Of a stretch of 64,000 bases of DNA, positions 10,601-18,679 are shown one piece after another. The DNA comes from Bradyrhizobium arachidis (GTDB lineage: Bacteria; Pseudomonadota; Alphaproteobacteria; Rhizobiales; Xanthobacteraceae), in assembly GCF_024758505.1 (NCBI RefSeq), contig NZ_CP077970.1, forward strand, positions 9,069,501 to 9,133,500, read 5' to 3'. Each line of letters starts with the position of its first letter. The stretch's first letter is position 1. A program made the translations under genes and the position numbers. The notes under the pieces are model-generated. The model searched no databases, was not told the DNA's origin, and was given only the letters and a program-made list of their open reading frames with translations.

Positions 10601-10706
10601 GGTCGTCCAGCACGTGATGCAGGACGCGCCCTTCCCGGCCGTGCTGCTCTCGGTGCCGCTACATGTCGACGCGCGCGCGGCGAAGAACTGGGACGAGGCG
10701 CACTGA
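7608..10706 (+). CDS. polA: DNA polymerase I, proofreading site degenerate
   Basis: Repair and Okazaki-fragment polymerase, 1032 aa. Residues 1-45 are a Lys/Ala-rich extension. The 5'-3' exonuclease spans about 48-340, beginning FLVDGSSYIFRAYHALPP. A linker precedes a 3'-5' exonuclease-like domain at about 425-620, then the polymerase domain with motif A DYSQIELRLLAEIA, motif B RRRAKAINFGIIYG and motif C QVHDELIFEVP. Aligned by eye to E. coli Pol I, the proofreading residues are lost: Asp355 to Glu446, Glu357 to Lys448, Asp424 to Thr525, Tyr497 to Leu597 and Asp501 to Gly601. The 5' nuclease and polymerase motifs look intact. The FMN reductase gene follows after 17 bp. Confidence 0.97.
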   Translation: MPKTSPKTPAKADIKAAAPKAAADNKPAAKTTAKTTANAAPVAAKVAGKGDHVFLVDGSSYIFRAYHALPPLNRKSDGLQVNAVLGFCNMLWKLLRDMPADNRPTHLAIIFDKSEVTFRNKIYPEYKAHRPPAPDDLIPQFALIREAVRAFDLPCLEQGGFEADDLIATYARQASERGAVATIVSSDKDLMQLVNDKITMYDTMKDRRIGIPEVIEKFGVPPEKVVEVQALAGDSTDNVPGVPGIGIKTAAQLIVEYGDLEQLLFRAGEIKQPKRREALIENAEKARISRQLVLLDDKVNLDVPLDDLAVHEPDARKLIAFLKAMEFTTLTRRVADYSQIDPANVDADPGYARGASVFSPLPPSDVVPAPGTGAPAQAAPGERNKSAGKEDKAASPKGAPISLAAAREESLRTLPVDRSKYQTIKTLKELNAFIARIHDAGHVAIEIKADTIDPMQADLCGIALALAPNEACYVPLAHKQSGGGAGLFDAGLALDQIKHADAIEALRPVLESAGILKIGFDVKFTAVMLAQHGITLRNTDDAQLISYVLDAGRGSHAIESLAERWFGHAMLKESELLGSGKGKITFDQVPIDKAAPLSAEGADMALRVWRVLKPRLVAEHMTTVYETLERPLASVLARMERRGISIDRQVLSRLSGEFAQTAARVEAEIQEIAGEPVNVGSPKQIGDILFGKMGLSGGTKTKTGAWSTTAQVLDDLAEQGYDFPKKILEWRQVSKLKSTYTDALPTYVNPQTHRVHTTYALAATTTGRLSSNEPNLQNIPVRTEDGRKIRRAFIATPGHKLVSADYSQIELRLLAEIADIPVLKQAFKDGLDIHAMTASEMFGVPIKGMPSEIRRRAKAINFGIIYGISAFGLANQLGIAREEASAYIKKYFERFPGIRAYMDETRDFCRSHGYVTTLFGRKCHYPDIKASNASVRAFNERAAINARLQGTAADIIRRAMTRVEGALAAKKLSAQMLLQVHDELIFEVPDAEVEATLPVVQHVMQDAPFPAVLLSVPLHVDARAAKNWDEAH

Positions 10707-10723
10707 CAGCCAAGGGCTTCCCG

Positions 10724-11266
10724 ATGAAGATCGCCGCGATCTCCGGCAGCTTGCGAGCCGGCTCGAGCAACACGGCTGCGCTCCGTGCGGCAGCTCATCT
10801 CGCGCCCGCCGGGGTCGAGGTCTTCTCGTTCGATGGAATTGCGGCTTTGCCCTTCTTCAATCCGGACCTCGACGGCGACGTCGTGCCAGAGCCGGTGGAG
10901 GCAATGCGCAAAACCATCGGAAACGCCGACGGGATTTTGATCTCAAGCCCCGAATATGCCCGCGGCGTCGCCGGCGTCCTGAAGAACGCGCTCGACTGGC
11001 TCGTCGGCAGCCATGAATTTCCGGGCAAGCCGATCGCCCTGATCAATACGTCGCCGCGCGCGACACATGCACTGGCGGCGCTGACGCTGACGCTGGAGAC
11101 TATGTCGGCCCGGATCGCCAAGGACGGCTGCGCGACGCTGCCTCTGCTCGGCGGCGCCCATGACGAGCATAGCATCGTCGCCGATCCGGCCCTTGCCGAG
11201 CCCCTGCGTGCGGCGATGGAGAGATTTGCAGCATTCATCAGGAACGTGCAGGCCGAGGCCTCCTAG
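10724..11266 (+). CDS. NADPH-dependent FMN reductase family protein
   Basis: Flavodoxin-fold NAD(P)H:FMN or quinone reductase, 180 aa. The phosphate-binding loop SGSLRAGSSNTAALR (about residues 8-22) and the flavin-contact segment SSPEYARGVAGVLKNALDW identify the family, which includes ChrR, YieF and azoreductase-like proteins. It starts 17 bp after polA and is probably co-transcribed with it. Substrate could be quinone, chromate or flavin; the sequence does not decide. Confidence 0.88.
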   Translation: MKIAAISGSLRAGSSNTAALRAAAHLAPAGVEVFSFDGIAALPFFNPDLDGDVVPEPVEAMRKTIGNADGILISSPEYARGVAGVLKNALDWLVGSHEFPGKPIALINTSPRATHALAALTLTLETMSARIAKDGCATLPLLGGAHDEHSIVADPALAEPLRAAMERFAAFIRNVQAEAS

Positions 11267-11366
11267 CGACCGCGCATGCGACTGAATTGTCCTCCGTGCA
11301 ATTGCGCGATGGCGGCGCAACGCTGCGCATACTAGAACCGTGGGCATCTCCCGCACGGATCCACCG

Positions 11367-12002
11367 ATGCCCCACGCGACCGCGCTTCTCGGCTTTGCTC
11401 TCGTCTGTCTCGGTCTGGTGCTGACGCCCGGGCCCAACATGATCTATTTGATCTCGCGCTCGATCACGCAAGGGCCGGCGGCCGGCATCGTCTCGCTCGG
11501 CGGTGTCGCGCTCGGCTTCGTGTTCTACATGCTGTGCGCAGCCTTCGGCATCACCGCGCTGCTGCTCGCCATTCCCTTTGCCTATGACGCGCTGCGTCTT
11601 GCCGGTGCCGGTTATCTGCTGTGGCTGGCATGGCAGGCGGTGAAGCCCGGCGGCCGCTCGCCGTTCGAGGTCAGGCCGCTCGCCATCGACAGCCCGCGAA
11701 AACTGTTTGCGATGGGTTTTGTCACCAACTTGCTCAATCCGAAGATCGCGATGCTGTATCTGGCGCTGCTGCCGCAGTTCATCGATCCCACCGCCGGCAG
11801 CGTGCTGACGCAGTCGCTGGTGCTGGGCGCGATCCAGATCGCGATCAGCGTCAGCGTCAACGCCGTGATCGCGCTGGCCGCCGGATCGATCGCGCTGGCT
11901 CTCGCGGCGCGGCCGAGCTGGATGCTGGTGCAGCGCTGGCTGATGGGCACCGTGCTGGCCGGGCTTGCGGTGCGGATGGCGGTCGAGGCGAAGAGGGTGT
12001 GA
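11367..12002 (+). CDS. LysE/RhtB family amino-acid exporter
   Basis: Inner-membrane exporter of amino acids or related small molecules. About six transmembrane segments span 211 residues. The family signature is GLVLTPGPNMIYLISRS near the N-terminus, followed by GFVTNLLNPKIAMLYLALLPQF. I chose ATG 11367 because the protein then begins MPHATALLGFALV as the family does; a GTG nine codons earlier is also open. It has its own 100-bp upstream gap. A palindromic repeat follows immediately. The cargo is unknown. Confidence 0.9.
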   Translation: MPHATALLGFALVCLGLVLTPGPNMIYLISRSITQGPAAGIVSLGGVALGFVFYMLCAAFGITALLLAIPFAYDALRLAGAGYLLWLAWQAVKPGGRSPFEVRPLAIDSPRKLFAMGFVTNLLNPKIAMLYLALLPQFIDPTAGSVLTQSLVLGAIQIAISVSVNAVIALAAGSIALALAARPSWMLVQRWLMGTVLAGLAVRMAVEAKRV

Positions 12003-12009
12003 ATGCTTC

Positions 12010-12167
12010 ACCCTCCCCTGGAGGGGAAGGGTCGATCGCGCGTAGCGCGAGCGGGGTGGGGTGATCTCTCCACTCGGGCAGTGTTCGACGCGGAGGGACT
12101 GTCACCCCACCCCGTCTCACATTTCGCTACGCTCATGTGAGCCGACCCTCCCCGTCCAGGGGAGGGT
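12010..12167. repeat. Palindromic repeat with CCCTCCCCTGG ends
   Basis: Long inverted repeat: ACCCTCCCCTGGAGGGGAAG at the left end and CCCCGTCCAGGGGAGGGT at the right, with an inner pair GGGGTGGGGTGA / TCACCCCACCCC. Smaller stems lie between. It separates the convergent LysE and glutathione transferase genes and may act as a bidirectional terminator. Confidence 0.8.
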
Positions 12168-12173
12168 AAGAAA

Positions 12174-12800
12174 TCAATCCAGCTTCGCGTCCATGCCGCG
12201 CTTCACGGCCGGGCGGGCCATCAGGGCCTCGTACCAGCGCTTGACGTTGGGGAAGTCCGACAGCTCCACCTTGTGGCGCGGGTGGCGCCAGGCCCACCCC
12301 AGAATGGCGAAGTCGGCGACTGAGAGGTCGCCTGCGACAAAGTCACGCCCCTCGAGCCGCCGGTCGAGCACGCCATAGAGCCGGCGCGTCTCGGCCATGA
12401 AGCGTTTCAGGCCATAGGCGCGGTCCTGCTCGTTCTCCAGCGCAATGAAATGGTGCACCTGGCCGGGCATCGGGCCGAACCCGCCCATCTGCCACATCAG
12501 CCATTCATAGACGGGAATGCGCGCTTGAAGCGATTTCGGCAGAAATTTACCGGTCTTTTCGCCCAGATAGAGCAGGATCGCGCCGGATTCGAAGATGCTG
12601 ACCGGCTTGCCGTCCGGTCCCTCGGGGTCGACGATGGCGGGGATCTTGTTGTTCGGGCTGAGCTTGAGGAACTCCGGCGCCATCTGCTCGCCCTTGCTGA
12701 TGTTCACCGGCACGACCTTGTAGGGCAGCCCCATTTCCTCGAGCGCGACCGAGATTTTGCGGCCGTTCGGCGTGTTCCAGGTGTGGAGCGCGATGGTCAT
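12174..12800 (-). CDS. Glutathione S-transferase, YfcG/Ure2p-like
   Basis: Cytosolic thioredoxin-fold protein, 208 aa, of the Nu-class disulfide-bond oxidoreductase type. The N-terminal domain starts [18 protein letters not shown] and contains [14 protein letters not shown] and [15 protein letters not shown] (glutathione-binding cis-Pro loop and Glu-Ser motif). The C-terminal helical domain carries [13 protein letters not shown]. The start is ATG 12800; longer open frames upstream lack family similarity. It is divergent from pyrE. A physiological role in thiol reduction is inferred from the family. Confidence 0.92.
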   Translation of the reverse strand: MTIALHTWNTPNGRKISVALEEMGLPYKVVPVNISKGEQMAPEFLKLSPNNKIPAIVDPEGPDGKPVSIFESGAILLYLGEKTGKFLPKSLQARIPVYEWLMWQMGGFGPMPGQVHHFIALENEQDRAYGLKRFMAETRRLYGVLDRRLEGRDFVAGDLSVADFAILGWAWRHPRHKVELSDFPNVKRWYEALMARPAVKRGMDAKLD

Positions 12801-12991
12801 GTCTGTCTTCCTCCCCAATTGACGCACCCAACTACCCCAGGAAGTTGCGGCCTTACAACCGGCGGACCGGTATGGCCGATCGTCGTCCCCCGCGCGGCCG
12901 ATGCCTTGTTGACGGGCATCCTCCCCTCTGGAATGTCGCCGCAACGACGGATAAATTCCGCCTCCTCCAGCAAAGCCCCCGAGGGACCACC

Positions 12992-13555
12992 GTGTCGAAA
13001 TCTGCCTCTCGCGCCCGCCTCTTCGAAATCATCCGCCGCCGCTCCTTCGGCCGCGGCGAGGTGACGCTCGCGTCGGGCCGCAAGAGCGATTTCTACTTCA
13101 ACCTCAAGCCGACCATGCTCGACCCCGAAGGGGCGACGCTGCTCGCCGAGCTCACCTATGAGGCGCTGAAGGACGACCAACTCGATTTCATCGGCGGCCT
13201 CGAGATGGGCGCGGTGCCGCTTGCCGGTGCGCTGGCACAGATCTCCTGGATCAAGGGGCACCCGATCGCAGCGTTCTTCGTGCGCAAGAAGCCGAAGGAG
13301 CACGGTGCGCGGCTCGCGATCGAGGGGCTCGCCAAGGGTGAGACGCTCGAAGGCAAGCGCGTCGTGATCGTCGAAGACGTCACCACCACCGGCGGCTCGG
13401 CGTTGAAGGCGGTGGAGTCCGTGCGCGAGGCCGGCGCCGAAGTGGTGCTGGTGCTGACCATGGTCGACCGTGAGGAAGGCGCCAACGACACATTTGGCGC
13501 GGCCGGCCTGCCGTTCCGCTCGCTCTACAAGGCGTCCGAGTTTTTGAAGGGGTAG
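12992..13555 (+). CDS. pyrE: Orotate phosphoribosyltransferase
   Basis: Converts orotate and PRPP to orotidine 5'-phosphate in pyrimidine synthesis. The PRPP-binding motif [15 protein letters not shown] is intact and the substrate region [12 protein letters not shown] is conserved. I place the start at GTG 12992, with GAGGGA six to eleven bases upstream, giving 187 aa of normal family length; a longer frame from 12845 has no similarity. The catalytic Lys-rich loop reads [10 protein letters not shown]. No other pyr gene is nearby. Confidence 0.95.
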   Translation: MSKSASRARLFEIIRRRSFGRGEVTLASGRKSDFYFNLKPTMLDPEGATLLAELTYEALKDDQLDFIGGLEMGAVPLAGALAQISWIKGHPIAAFFVRKKPKEHGARLAIEGLAKGETLEGKRVVIVEDVTTTGGSALKAVESVREAGAEVVLVLTMVDREEGANDTFGAAGLPFRSLYKASEFLKG

Positions 13556-13696
13556 AAACTCCTCTCCTCCTCCTCGCAAGCGGGGCGAGGCGAAAGCCTC
13601 TCTGGTGACCGCTCATTTACCATCGCGTCTTATTGTGACCTTGAAGCTGAGACATGCTGGTCTCGGCTGGGTGCGTTGCGTCGGGTGGAGTGAGCT

Positions 13697-14509
13697 TTGC
13701 GTACACAGTTTGTGCCTGCGCGCCGGCGGCGCCGCGCGATGTTCGTTGCCGCCTCCCTTCTTGTCGGCCCGCTCCTGCTCGTGCCGGCGCCTGTCTCGGC
13801 CGAGGGCCTGTTCGACTTCTTCTTCGGTGGCATGCAGCAGCAGCGCCCGCAACGCGAGGTGCCGCAGGCGAGCGCTTACACCGATCCCAATGCCTTCGTC
13901 GGCCAGCCGGTCGGATCATCCTACATTCCGCCGACGCGGACCGCCGGCGGCTCAGGACCGGCATTTTGCGTGCGCACCTGCGACGGAAAATATTTTCCGC
14001 TGACGCGCGGCATGGCGTCGCCGGCCCAGATGTGTCAGGCGTTCTGCCCTGCCAGCGCGACAAAGATCTATTTCGGCTCCAGCATCGACGGCGCCTACGC
14101 ACAGAACGGCGAGCGCTATGCCGACAGCGAGAACGCCTTCGCATTCCGCAAAGCGCTGCGCGCGGACTGCACCTGCAACGGCCGCGAGCCCGTGGGCCTC
14201 GCCCCGGTCGACCTCGCGCTGGACAGTTCGCTGAAGGCCGGCGACGTAATCGCGACCACCGACGGCCTCGTCGCCTATACCGGCATCCGCGTCGGCAACG
14301 ACCAGGCCGCTGATTTCACCCCGGTCGCCTCCTATCCCGGCCTCACGGCACAAGTGCGCGCCCGGCTCGGCGAGATGAAGGTCGCGCCGGTGCGTGCGGA
14401 GACGCTTGCGGCCGATGCGCCGACCGAGATCGTTCGCGAGCCGCTGCCCGATGTGACCGTGCCGAAGACGCCGGCGCCGAAATCGGCGAAGCGGGCGGGG
14501 TTGGATTGA
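13697..14509 (+). CDS. DUF2865 domain-containing exported protein
   Basis: Predicted secreted protein, 270 aa. A basic stretch RRRRRA precedes a hydrophobic run ending PAPVSAEG, a convincing signal peptide. The mature part has CVRTCDGKYFPL and CQAFCPAS, a cysteine-rich pattern of DUF2865 proteins that are common in Bradyrhizobium and relatives. A further pair CTCNG may add disulfides. The start is uncertain among TTG 13697, GTG 13712 and ATG 13739; keeping the basic region favours one of the first two. Function is unknown. Confidence 0.8.
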   Translation: MRTQFVPARRRRRAMFVAASLLVGPLLLVPAPVSAEGLFDFFFGGMQQQRPQREVPQASAYTDPNAFVGQPVGSSYIPPTRTAGGSGPAFCVRTCDGKYFPLTRGMASPAQMCQAFCPASATKIYFGSSIDGAYAQNGERYADSENAFAFRKALRADCTCNGREPVGLAPVDLALDSSLKAGDVIATTDGLVAYTGIRVGNDQAADFTPVASYPGLTAQVRARLGEMKVAPVRAETLAADAPTEIVREPLPDVTVPKTPAPKSAKRAGLD

Positions 14510-14512
14510 GTT

Positions 14513-14595
14513 CGTCATTCCGGGACATCGCGCAGCGATGAACCCGGAATCTCGAGATTCCGGGTTCGATGCTGACGCATCGCCCCGGAATGACG
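14513..14595. repeat. Palindromic repeat with CGTCATTCCGGG ends
   Basis: Ends are CGTCATTCCGGG and CCCCGGAATGACG. A perfect inner dyad, GAACCCGGAATCT / AGATTCCGGGTTC, sits in the middle. A half-length relative is at 18621-18662. It lies between convergent genes and could stop transcription from both. Confidence 0.8.
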
Positions 14596-14602
14596 ATTCG
14601 CA

Positions 14603-15034
14603 TCATCGCCCGATGATCACGCCGATCACGTTCGGCGCCGCCAGATATTTCTCCTCGATCGCCGCGCGCGCCGCGGCGCGGTTGTCCGGCGTCAGCAGCC
14701 CGCGCTTCTCGGCGAGGATCATCCAGCAAAAGCCCCACCAATCGGTGAGCATGCCCTGGTCGTCGACGAGGTCATAACCCTGCTCGGCCGCGAAGATGCG
14801 CGCCTGCGCTTCATCCAGCGTGTCCAGGAACAGATGGTCCTCCGCCGGGAACAGATCGTCGCTGACGTCGTCGATGGTGTAGCCCCAGATCGACTGGCAC
14901 ACCGCGTTGAACTCGCGGTCGAACTGGTCATCGTCGATCGCGTAGCGGCGCGCCGCCTGATGCAGCCGCGACAGCGACCGCGCAAAGTCGGCGATCCGGG
15001 TGAGCGCAAATTGATCAAAGGCGATGGTGGACAT
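14603..15034 (-). CDS. Conserved hypothetical protein, acidic
   Basis: A 143-aa soluble protein without signal peptide or membrane segment. It is acidic and rich in aromatic residues (for example FDREFNAVCQSIWGY and LTDWWGFCWMILAEKRG). I do not recognise a domain with certainty. The frame has coding-like composition, an ATG at 15034 and no overlap with a better frame. No partner is evident from the context: a palindromic repeat lies downstream and the GIY-YIG element upstream. Confidence 0.65.
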   Translation of the reverse strand: MSTIAFDQFALTRIADFARSLSRLHQAARRYAIDDDQFDREFNAVCQSIWGYTIDDVSDDLFPAEDHLFLDTLDEAQARIFAAEQGYDLVDDQGMLTDWWGFCWMILAEKRGLLTPDNRAAARAAIEEKYLAAPNVIGVIIGR

Positions 15035-15160
15035 GTAGTCCTCGCAGAATCAGGCAGACGCTAGATATTGTGTCGACAACGCGCCGAATCACAATGATAT
15101 ATCAAAGACTTGCTAAAGTGTTCTTAATTTGTTCCGATGATGCTATCGATTGTTGAGAAC

Positions 15161-15562
15161 GTCGTCCTGGCGAAAGCCTGGCGAAAGCCAGGACCCATTA
15201 CCCCGGTCAGCGTCGTCCTTGCGAGCTTGAGCCATGAGCGCAGGCAGCTACGACGTCTACATCCTCGCAAGCCGTCACCACGGCACGATCTACATTGGCG
15301 TAACCAATGACATTCGTGCGCGGCTTGACCTACATCGTTCGGGCAGAGGTTCGAAGTTCGTGCAGAAGTACAAGGTTTTTCGCCTCGTCCACGTCGAGGC
15401 ATTCACGACGCCTCGGGAAGCCATTGCGCGTGAGAAGCAACTCAAGTTCTGGAAGCGCGACTGGAAGATCGAGCTGATCGAGAAGGAAAATCCCGATTGG
15501 GAAGACCGGTCTTCCCTCATCTGACAGTTGGGGTAATGGGTCCTGGCTTTCGCCAGGACGAC
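15161..15562 (+). mobile_element. GIY-YIG gene bounded by 33-bp inverted repeats
   Basis: A 402-bp unit. The right terminus (15530-15562) and left terminus (15161-15204) are perfect reverse complements over 33 bp, except that the left copy has an 11-bp tandem duplication of TGGCGAAAGCC. Each terminus can itself fold into the hairpin TCCTGGC-GAAA-GCCAGGA with a GNRA-type loop. The only gene inside is the GIY-YIG protein. The same termini, without a gene, occur at 7413, 19569 and 51541. No clear target-site duplication was found. Mobility is an inference from this structure. Confidence 0.6.
15234..15524 (+). CDS. GIY-YIG nuclease family protein
   Basis: Small single-domain protein of 96 aa related to the UPF0213/COG2827 group. 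The motif halves are YDVYIL (residues 6-11) and TIYIGVT, with Arg in NDIRARLDLH, Tyr in QKYKVFRLV, and the catalytic-type Glu in PREAIAREKQLKFWKRDWK. The C-terminus PDWEDRS is typical of the family. The active-site residues appear present, so nuclease activity is plausible, though members of this group are poorly characterised. The gene fills the space between two perfect inverted repeats and begins 29 bp after the left one. Confidence 0.88.
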   Translation: MSAGSYDVYILASRHHGTIYIGVTNDIRARLDLHRSGRGSKFVQKYKVFRLVHVEAFTTPREAIAREKQLKFWKRDWKIELIEKENPDWEDRSSLI

Positions 15563-15587
15563 CGCGTGGTGAGAGGTTCGCCAAACC

Positions 15588-15821
15588 TCAATTCACCGCC
15601 GACAGCATCCGGTCGCCGCAATAGTTCGCGTAAAACTTCCCGCCGCACTGCCGCTTGATCGCAGCGCAACGTGCGGCCGGGCTGGCGTTTTGCGGGACGG
15701 AGAAGGAGCAGCTCAGGCCGTCGGCGCTGCGGCCAGCCTTGCCGGCGGCGAAGGCGGCGCTAGATGCGCTGATGCAGACGACGAGCAGGGTGGCGGCTGC
15801 GATTTCGATCATCAGTCTCAT
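15588..15821 (-). CDS. Small exported cysteine-containing protein
   Basis: A 77-aa protein with a strong signal peptide, MRLMIEIAAATLLVVC followed by a run ending SSAAFAAG. The mature part has five cysteines (LSCSF, RCAAI, RQCGG, NYCGD) suggesting disulfides. GGAGG lies nine to thirteen bases before ATG 15821, which fixes the start; the frame continues upstream but without such a signal. I do not recognise the family. It is divergent from glycogen phosphorylase. Confidence 0.7.
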   Translation of the reverse strand: MRLMIEIAAATLLVVCISASSAAFAAGKAGRSADGLSCSFSVPQNASPAARCAAIKRQCGGKFYANYCGDRMLSAVN

Positions 15822-15999
15822 AAGGCCCGTCCTCCACGATGATGGTTGGAACAAGAGCCAATCTAGCATCAAATGGCATTTGTCCGGGGGACGCCCGGGT
15901 TCCCAATCGGCCCATTCCTTGCATAAAATTCCATCAACGCAGTGCACAGCCGCGCCTGCGATGGTTCCGCTCCCAGAGCAAGGCGCGTAAGAGTTGAGT

Positions 16000-18546
16000 A
16001 TGACCTCCCAGGACCAGGATGTGACGGCTTTGCAAGATTCAACCTTCGAGCACACCTTTCCCGCGCCCGGCCAGCCGATCGACGAGCTGGCGCTGGCGGA
16101 GATCAAGGGCGCGATCCTGGCGAAGCTGCGCCTCACCATCGGCAAGGACGCCGGCATGGCGACCCGGCACGACTGGTACCAGGCGGCTGCACTCGCGCTG
16201 CGCGACCGCATCGTGCATCGCTGGCTCTCCGCGGAGAAACGCAGCTACGACGCCGGCCGCAAGCGGGTCTATTACCTCTCGCTCGAATTTCTGATCGGCC
16301 GCCTGTTCACGGACGCGCTGAACAATATGGGGCTGCTCAAGATTTTTGAGGTCGCGCTCGGCGATCTCGGCGTCTCGCTACCCGAGCTGCGCAAATGCGA
16401 GCCCGATGCCGCGCTCGGCAATGGCGGCCTGGGGCGCCTCGCCGCCTGCTTTATGGAAAGCATGGCAACGCTGTCGATTCCCGCGATCGGCTACGGCATC
16501 CGCTACGATTACGGCCTGTTCCGGCAGATCATCAATCAGGGCTGGCAGCAGGAATATCCGGACGAATGGCTCGGCTTCGGCAACCCCTGGGAATTGCAGC
16601 GGCCGGAAGTGGTCTATCACATCCATTTCGGTGGCGGCGTCGAACATGTCGACGACAAGGGCCGCGACCGCGCGATCTGGCACCCGGCGGAGACAGTGCA
16701 GGCGATTGCCTATGACACGCCGATCGTCGGCTGGCGCGGCCAGCACGTCAACGCGCTGCGGCTGTGGTCGGCGCGCTCACCCGATCCGCTCAAGCTCGAC
16801 GCCTTCAACACCGGCGACTATGTCAGCGCCAGCGCCGAGCAGGCGCGCGCGGAGGCGATCTGCAAATTCCTCTATCCGAACGACGAGAGCCCCGCCGGCC
16901 GCGAGCTGCGGCTGCGCCAGGAATATTTCTTCGTCTCCGCCTCGCTCCAGGATCTGGTCAAGCGGCACCTCACCTCCGACGGGCAGCTCCGCAGCCTGTC
17001 GATGAAGGTCGCGGTGCAGCTCAACGACACCCATCCCTCGCTCGCCGTCACCGAGCTGATGCGGATCCTCGTCGATCTCCACAATTTCCGCTGGGACGAG
17101 GCCTGGAAGATCACGGTCGCCACCCTGTCCTACACCAACCACACGCTGCTGCCCGAGGCGCTGGAGACCTGGCCGGTCGAGCTGTTCGAGCGGCTGTTGC
17201 CGCGGCATCTCGAGATCATCTACCGCATCAACGTCCAGCATCTGGCGCTGGCCGAGGCGCGCTGCCCCGGCGACATCGATTTCCGCGCCTCGGTCTCGCT
17301 GATCGACGAGAAGAGCGGCCGGCGCGTGCGCATGGGCCAGCTCGCCTTCGTCGGCTCGCACCGCATCAACGGCGTCTCGGCAATGCATTCGGACCTGATG
17401 CGCGAGACCGTTTTCCACGATCTCAACCATCTCTATCCCGGCCGCATCACCAACAAGACCAACGGCATCACCTTCCGCCGCTGGCTGATGCTGGCGAATC
17501 CGAAGCTGACCGACCTGTTGCGCGAAACCTGCGGCGACGCCGTGCTCGACGACCCGACGCAGTTGACGCTGCTTGAAGCGCGCGCCAGCGACAACGCGTT
17601 CCAGCAGAAATTCCGCAGCGTCAAGCTGCACAACAAGGCCGCGCTGGCGCGCTTGATCGGCGAGCGGCTCGGCATCAAGGTCGATCCGAATGCGCTGTTC
17701 GACGTGCAGATCAAGCGCATCCACGAATACAAGCGGCAGCTCCTCAACATCATCGAGACCGTCGCGCTCTACCAGGCGATGAAGGACGAGCCTACCCGGG
17801 ACTGGGTGCCGCGCGTCAAGATCTTCGCCGGCAAGGCGGCGGCGAGCTACAAATACGCCAAGCTGATCATCAAGCTGATCAACGACGTCGCAGAGGTCGT
17901 CAACAACGATCCGGCGATCGGCAGCAAGCTGAAGGTCGCGTTCATCCCCGACTACAATGTCAGCCTCGCCGAAGTGATCATTCCCGCGGCCGACCTTTCC
18001 GAGCAGATCTCGACCGCCGGCATGGAAGCCTCCGGCACCGGCAACATGAAGCTGGCGCTCAACGGCGCCATCACCATCGGCACGCTCGACGGCGCCAATA
18101 TCGAGATCCGCGACCATGTCGGCGCGGAGAACATCGCGATCTTCGGCATGGAGGCCGGCGACGTGATGATCCGCCGCAAGCAGGGCCTCGATGCCGCCGA
18201 TGTGATCCGCAGATCGCCGCACCTTTCGCGCGCCATCAACGCGATCGGCGGTGGCGAGTTCTCGCCCGGCGACCCCGGCCGCTTCGAATCGATCGCGCAT
18301 GCGCTGCGCTATCTCGACCATTACATGGTCAGCGCCGACTTCGATTCCTATTACGAGGCGCAGCGCGGCATCGACGCGCGCTGGCAGGTGGTGCCGGCCT
18401 GGACGCGGGCCAGCATCCTCAACGTCGCGCGCATGGCGTGGTTCTCCTCCGACCGCACCATCCGCGAGTATGCCGAAGAGATCTGGAACGTGCCGGTGCA
18501 CCCGATCACATCAGCACAACGCGACGTGCGCGGCGCGACCGGCTGA
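16000..18546 (+). CDS. glgP: Glycogen/starch/alpha-glucan phosphorylase
   Basis: PLP enzyme that releases glucose 1-phosphate from glycogen; 848 aa, normal length. The N-terminal segment RVYYLSLEFLIGR, the active-site region DTHPSLAVTELMR, and the PLP-lysine motif EASGTGNMKLALNGA with DGANIEI are all present. I chose ATG 16000; a TTG two codons earlier is open too. No other glg gene is within the window, so this copy stands alone. A stand-alone gene is consistent with a storage-turnover role but gives no regulatory clue. Confidence 0.96.
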   Translation: MTSQDQDVTALQDSTFEHTFPAPGQPIDELALAEIKGAILAKLRLTIGKDAGMATRHDWYQAAALALRDRIVHRWLSAEKRSYDAGRKRVYYLSLEFLIGRLFTDALNNMGLLKIFEVALGDLGVSLPELRKCEPDAALGNGGLGRLAACFMESMATLSIPAIGYGIRYDYGLFRQIINQGWQQEYPDEWLGFGNPWELQRPEVVYHIHFGGGVEHVDDKGRDRAIWHPAETVQAIAYDTPIVGWRGQHVNALRLWSARSPDPLKLDAFNTGDYVSASAEQARAEAICKFLYPNDESPAGRELRLRQEYFFVSASLQDLVKRHLTSDGQLRSLSMKVAVQLNDTHPSLAVTELMRILVDLHNFRWDEAWKITVATLSYTNHTLLPEALETWPVELFERLLPRHLEIIYRINVQHLALAEARCPGDIDFRASVSLIDEKSGRRVRMGQLAFVGSHRINGVSAMHSDLMRETVFHDLNHLYPGRITNKTNGITFRRWLMLANPKLTDLLRETCGDAVLDDPTQLTLLEARASDNAFQQKFRSVKLHNKAALARLIGERLGIKVDPNALFDVQIKRIHEYKRQLLNIIETVALYQAMKDEPTRDWVPRVKIFAGKAAASYKYAKLIIKLINDVAEVVNNDPAIGSKLKVAFIPDYNVSLAEVIIPAADLSEQISTAGMEASGTGNMKLALNGAITIGTLDGANIEIRDHVGAENIAIFGMEAGDVMIRRKQGLDAADVIRRSPHLSRAINAIGGGEFSPGDPGRFESIAHALRYLDHYMVSADFDSYYEAQRGIDARWQVVPAWTRASILNVARMAWFSSDRTIREYAEEIWNVPVHPITSAQRDVRGATG

Positions 18547-18620
18547 TTTTCCACGGCGCGAAATCCGTACGTTACCTGCGAGGTCATTGCATAATTCGCC
18601 GGCGGCTGTGATATGACGAT

Positions 18621-18662
18621 CGTCATTCCGGGGCGGCTCGCAGAGCCGAACCCGGAATGACG
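18621..18662. repeat. Short palindromic repeat, CGTCATTCCGGGG type
   Basis: A single hairpin, CGTCATTCCGGGGCGGCTCG / CAGAGCCGAACCCGGAATGACG, related by its ends to the longer repeat at 14513. It sits between glgP and the thioesterase gene. Confidence 0.7.
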
Positions 18663-18679
18663 GCAACCCGGATGAAGCA

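Noticed and set aside
12010..12167. CRISPR-like or insertion-sequence origin for the CCCTCCCCTGG repeat
   Set aside because: Only one nested palindrome is present, with no regularly spaced repeats and no transposase gene.
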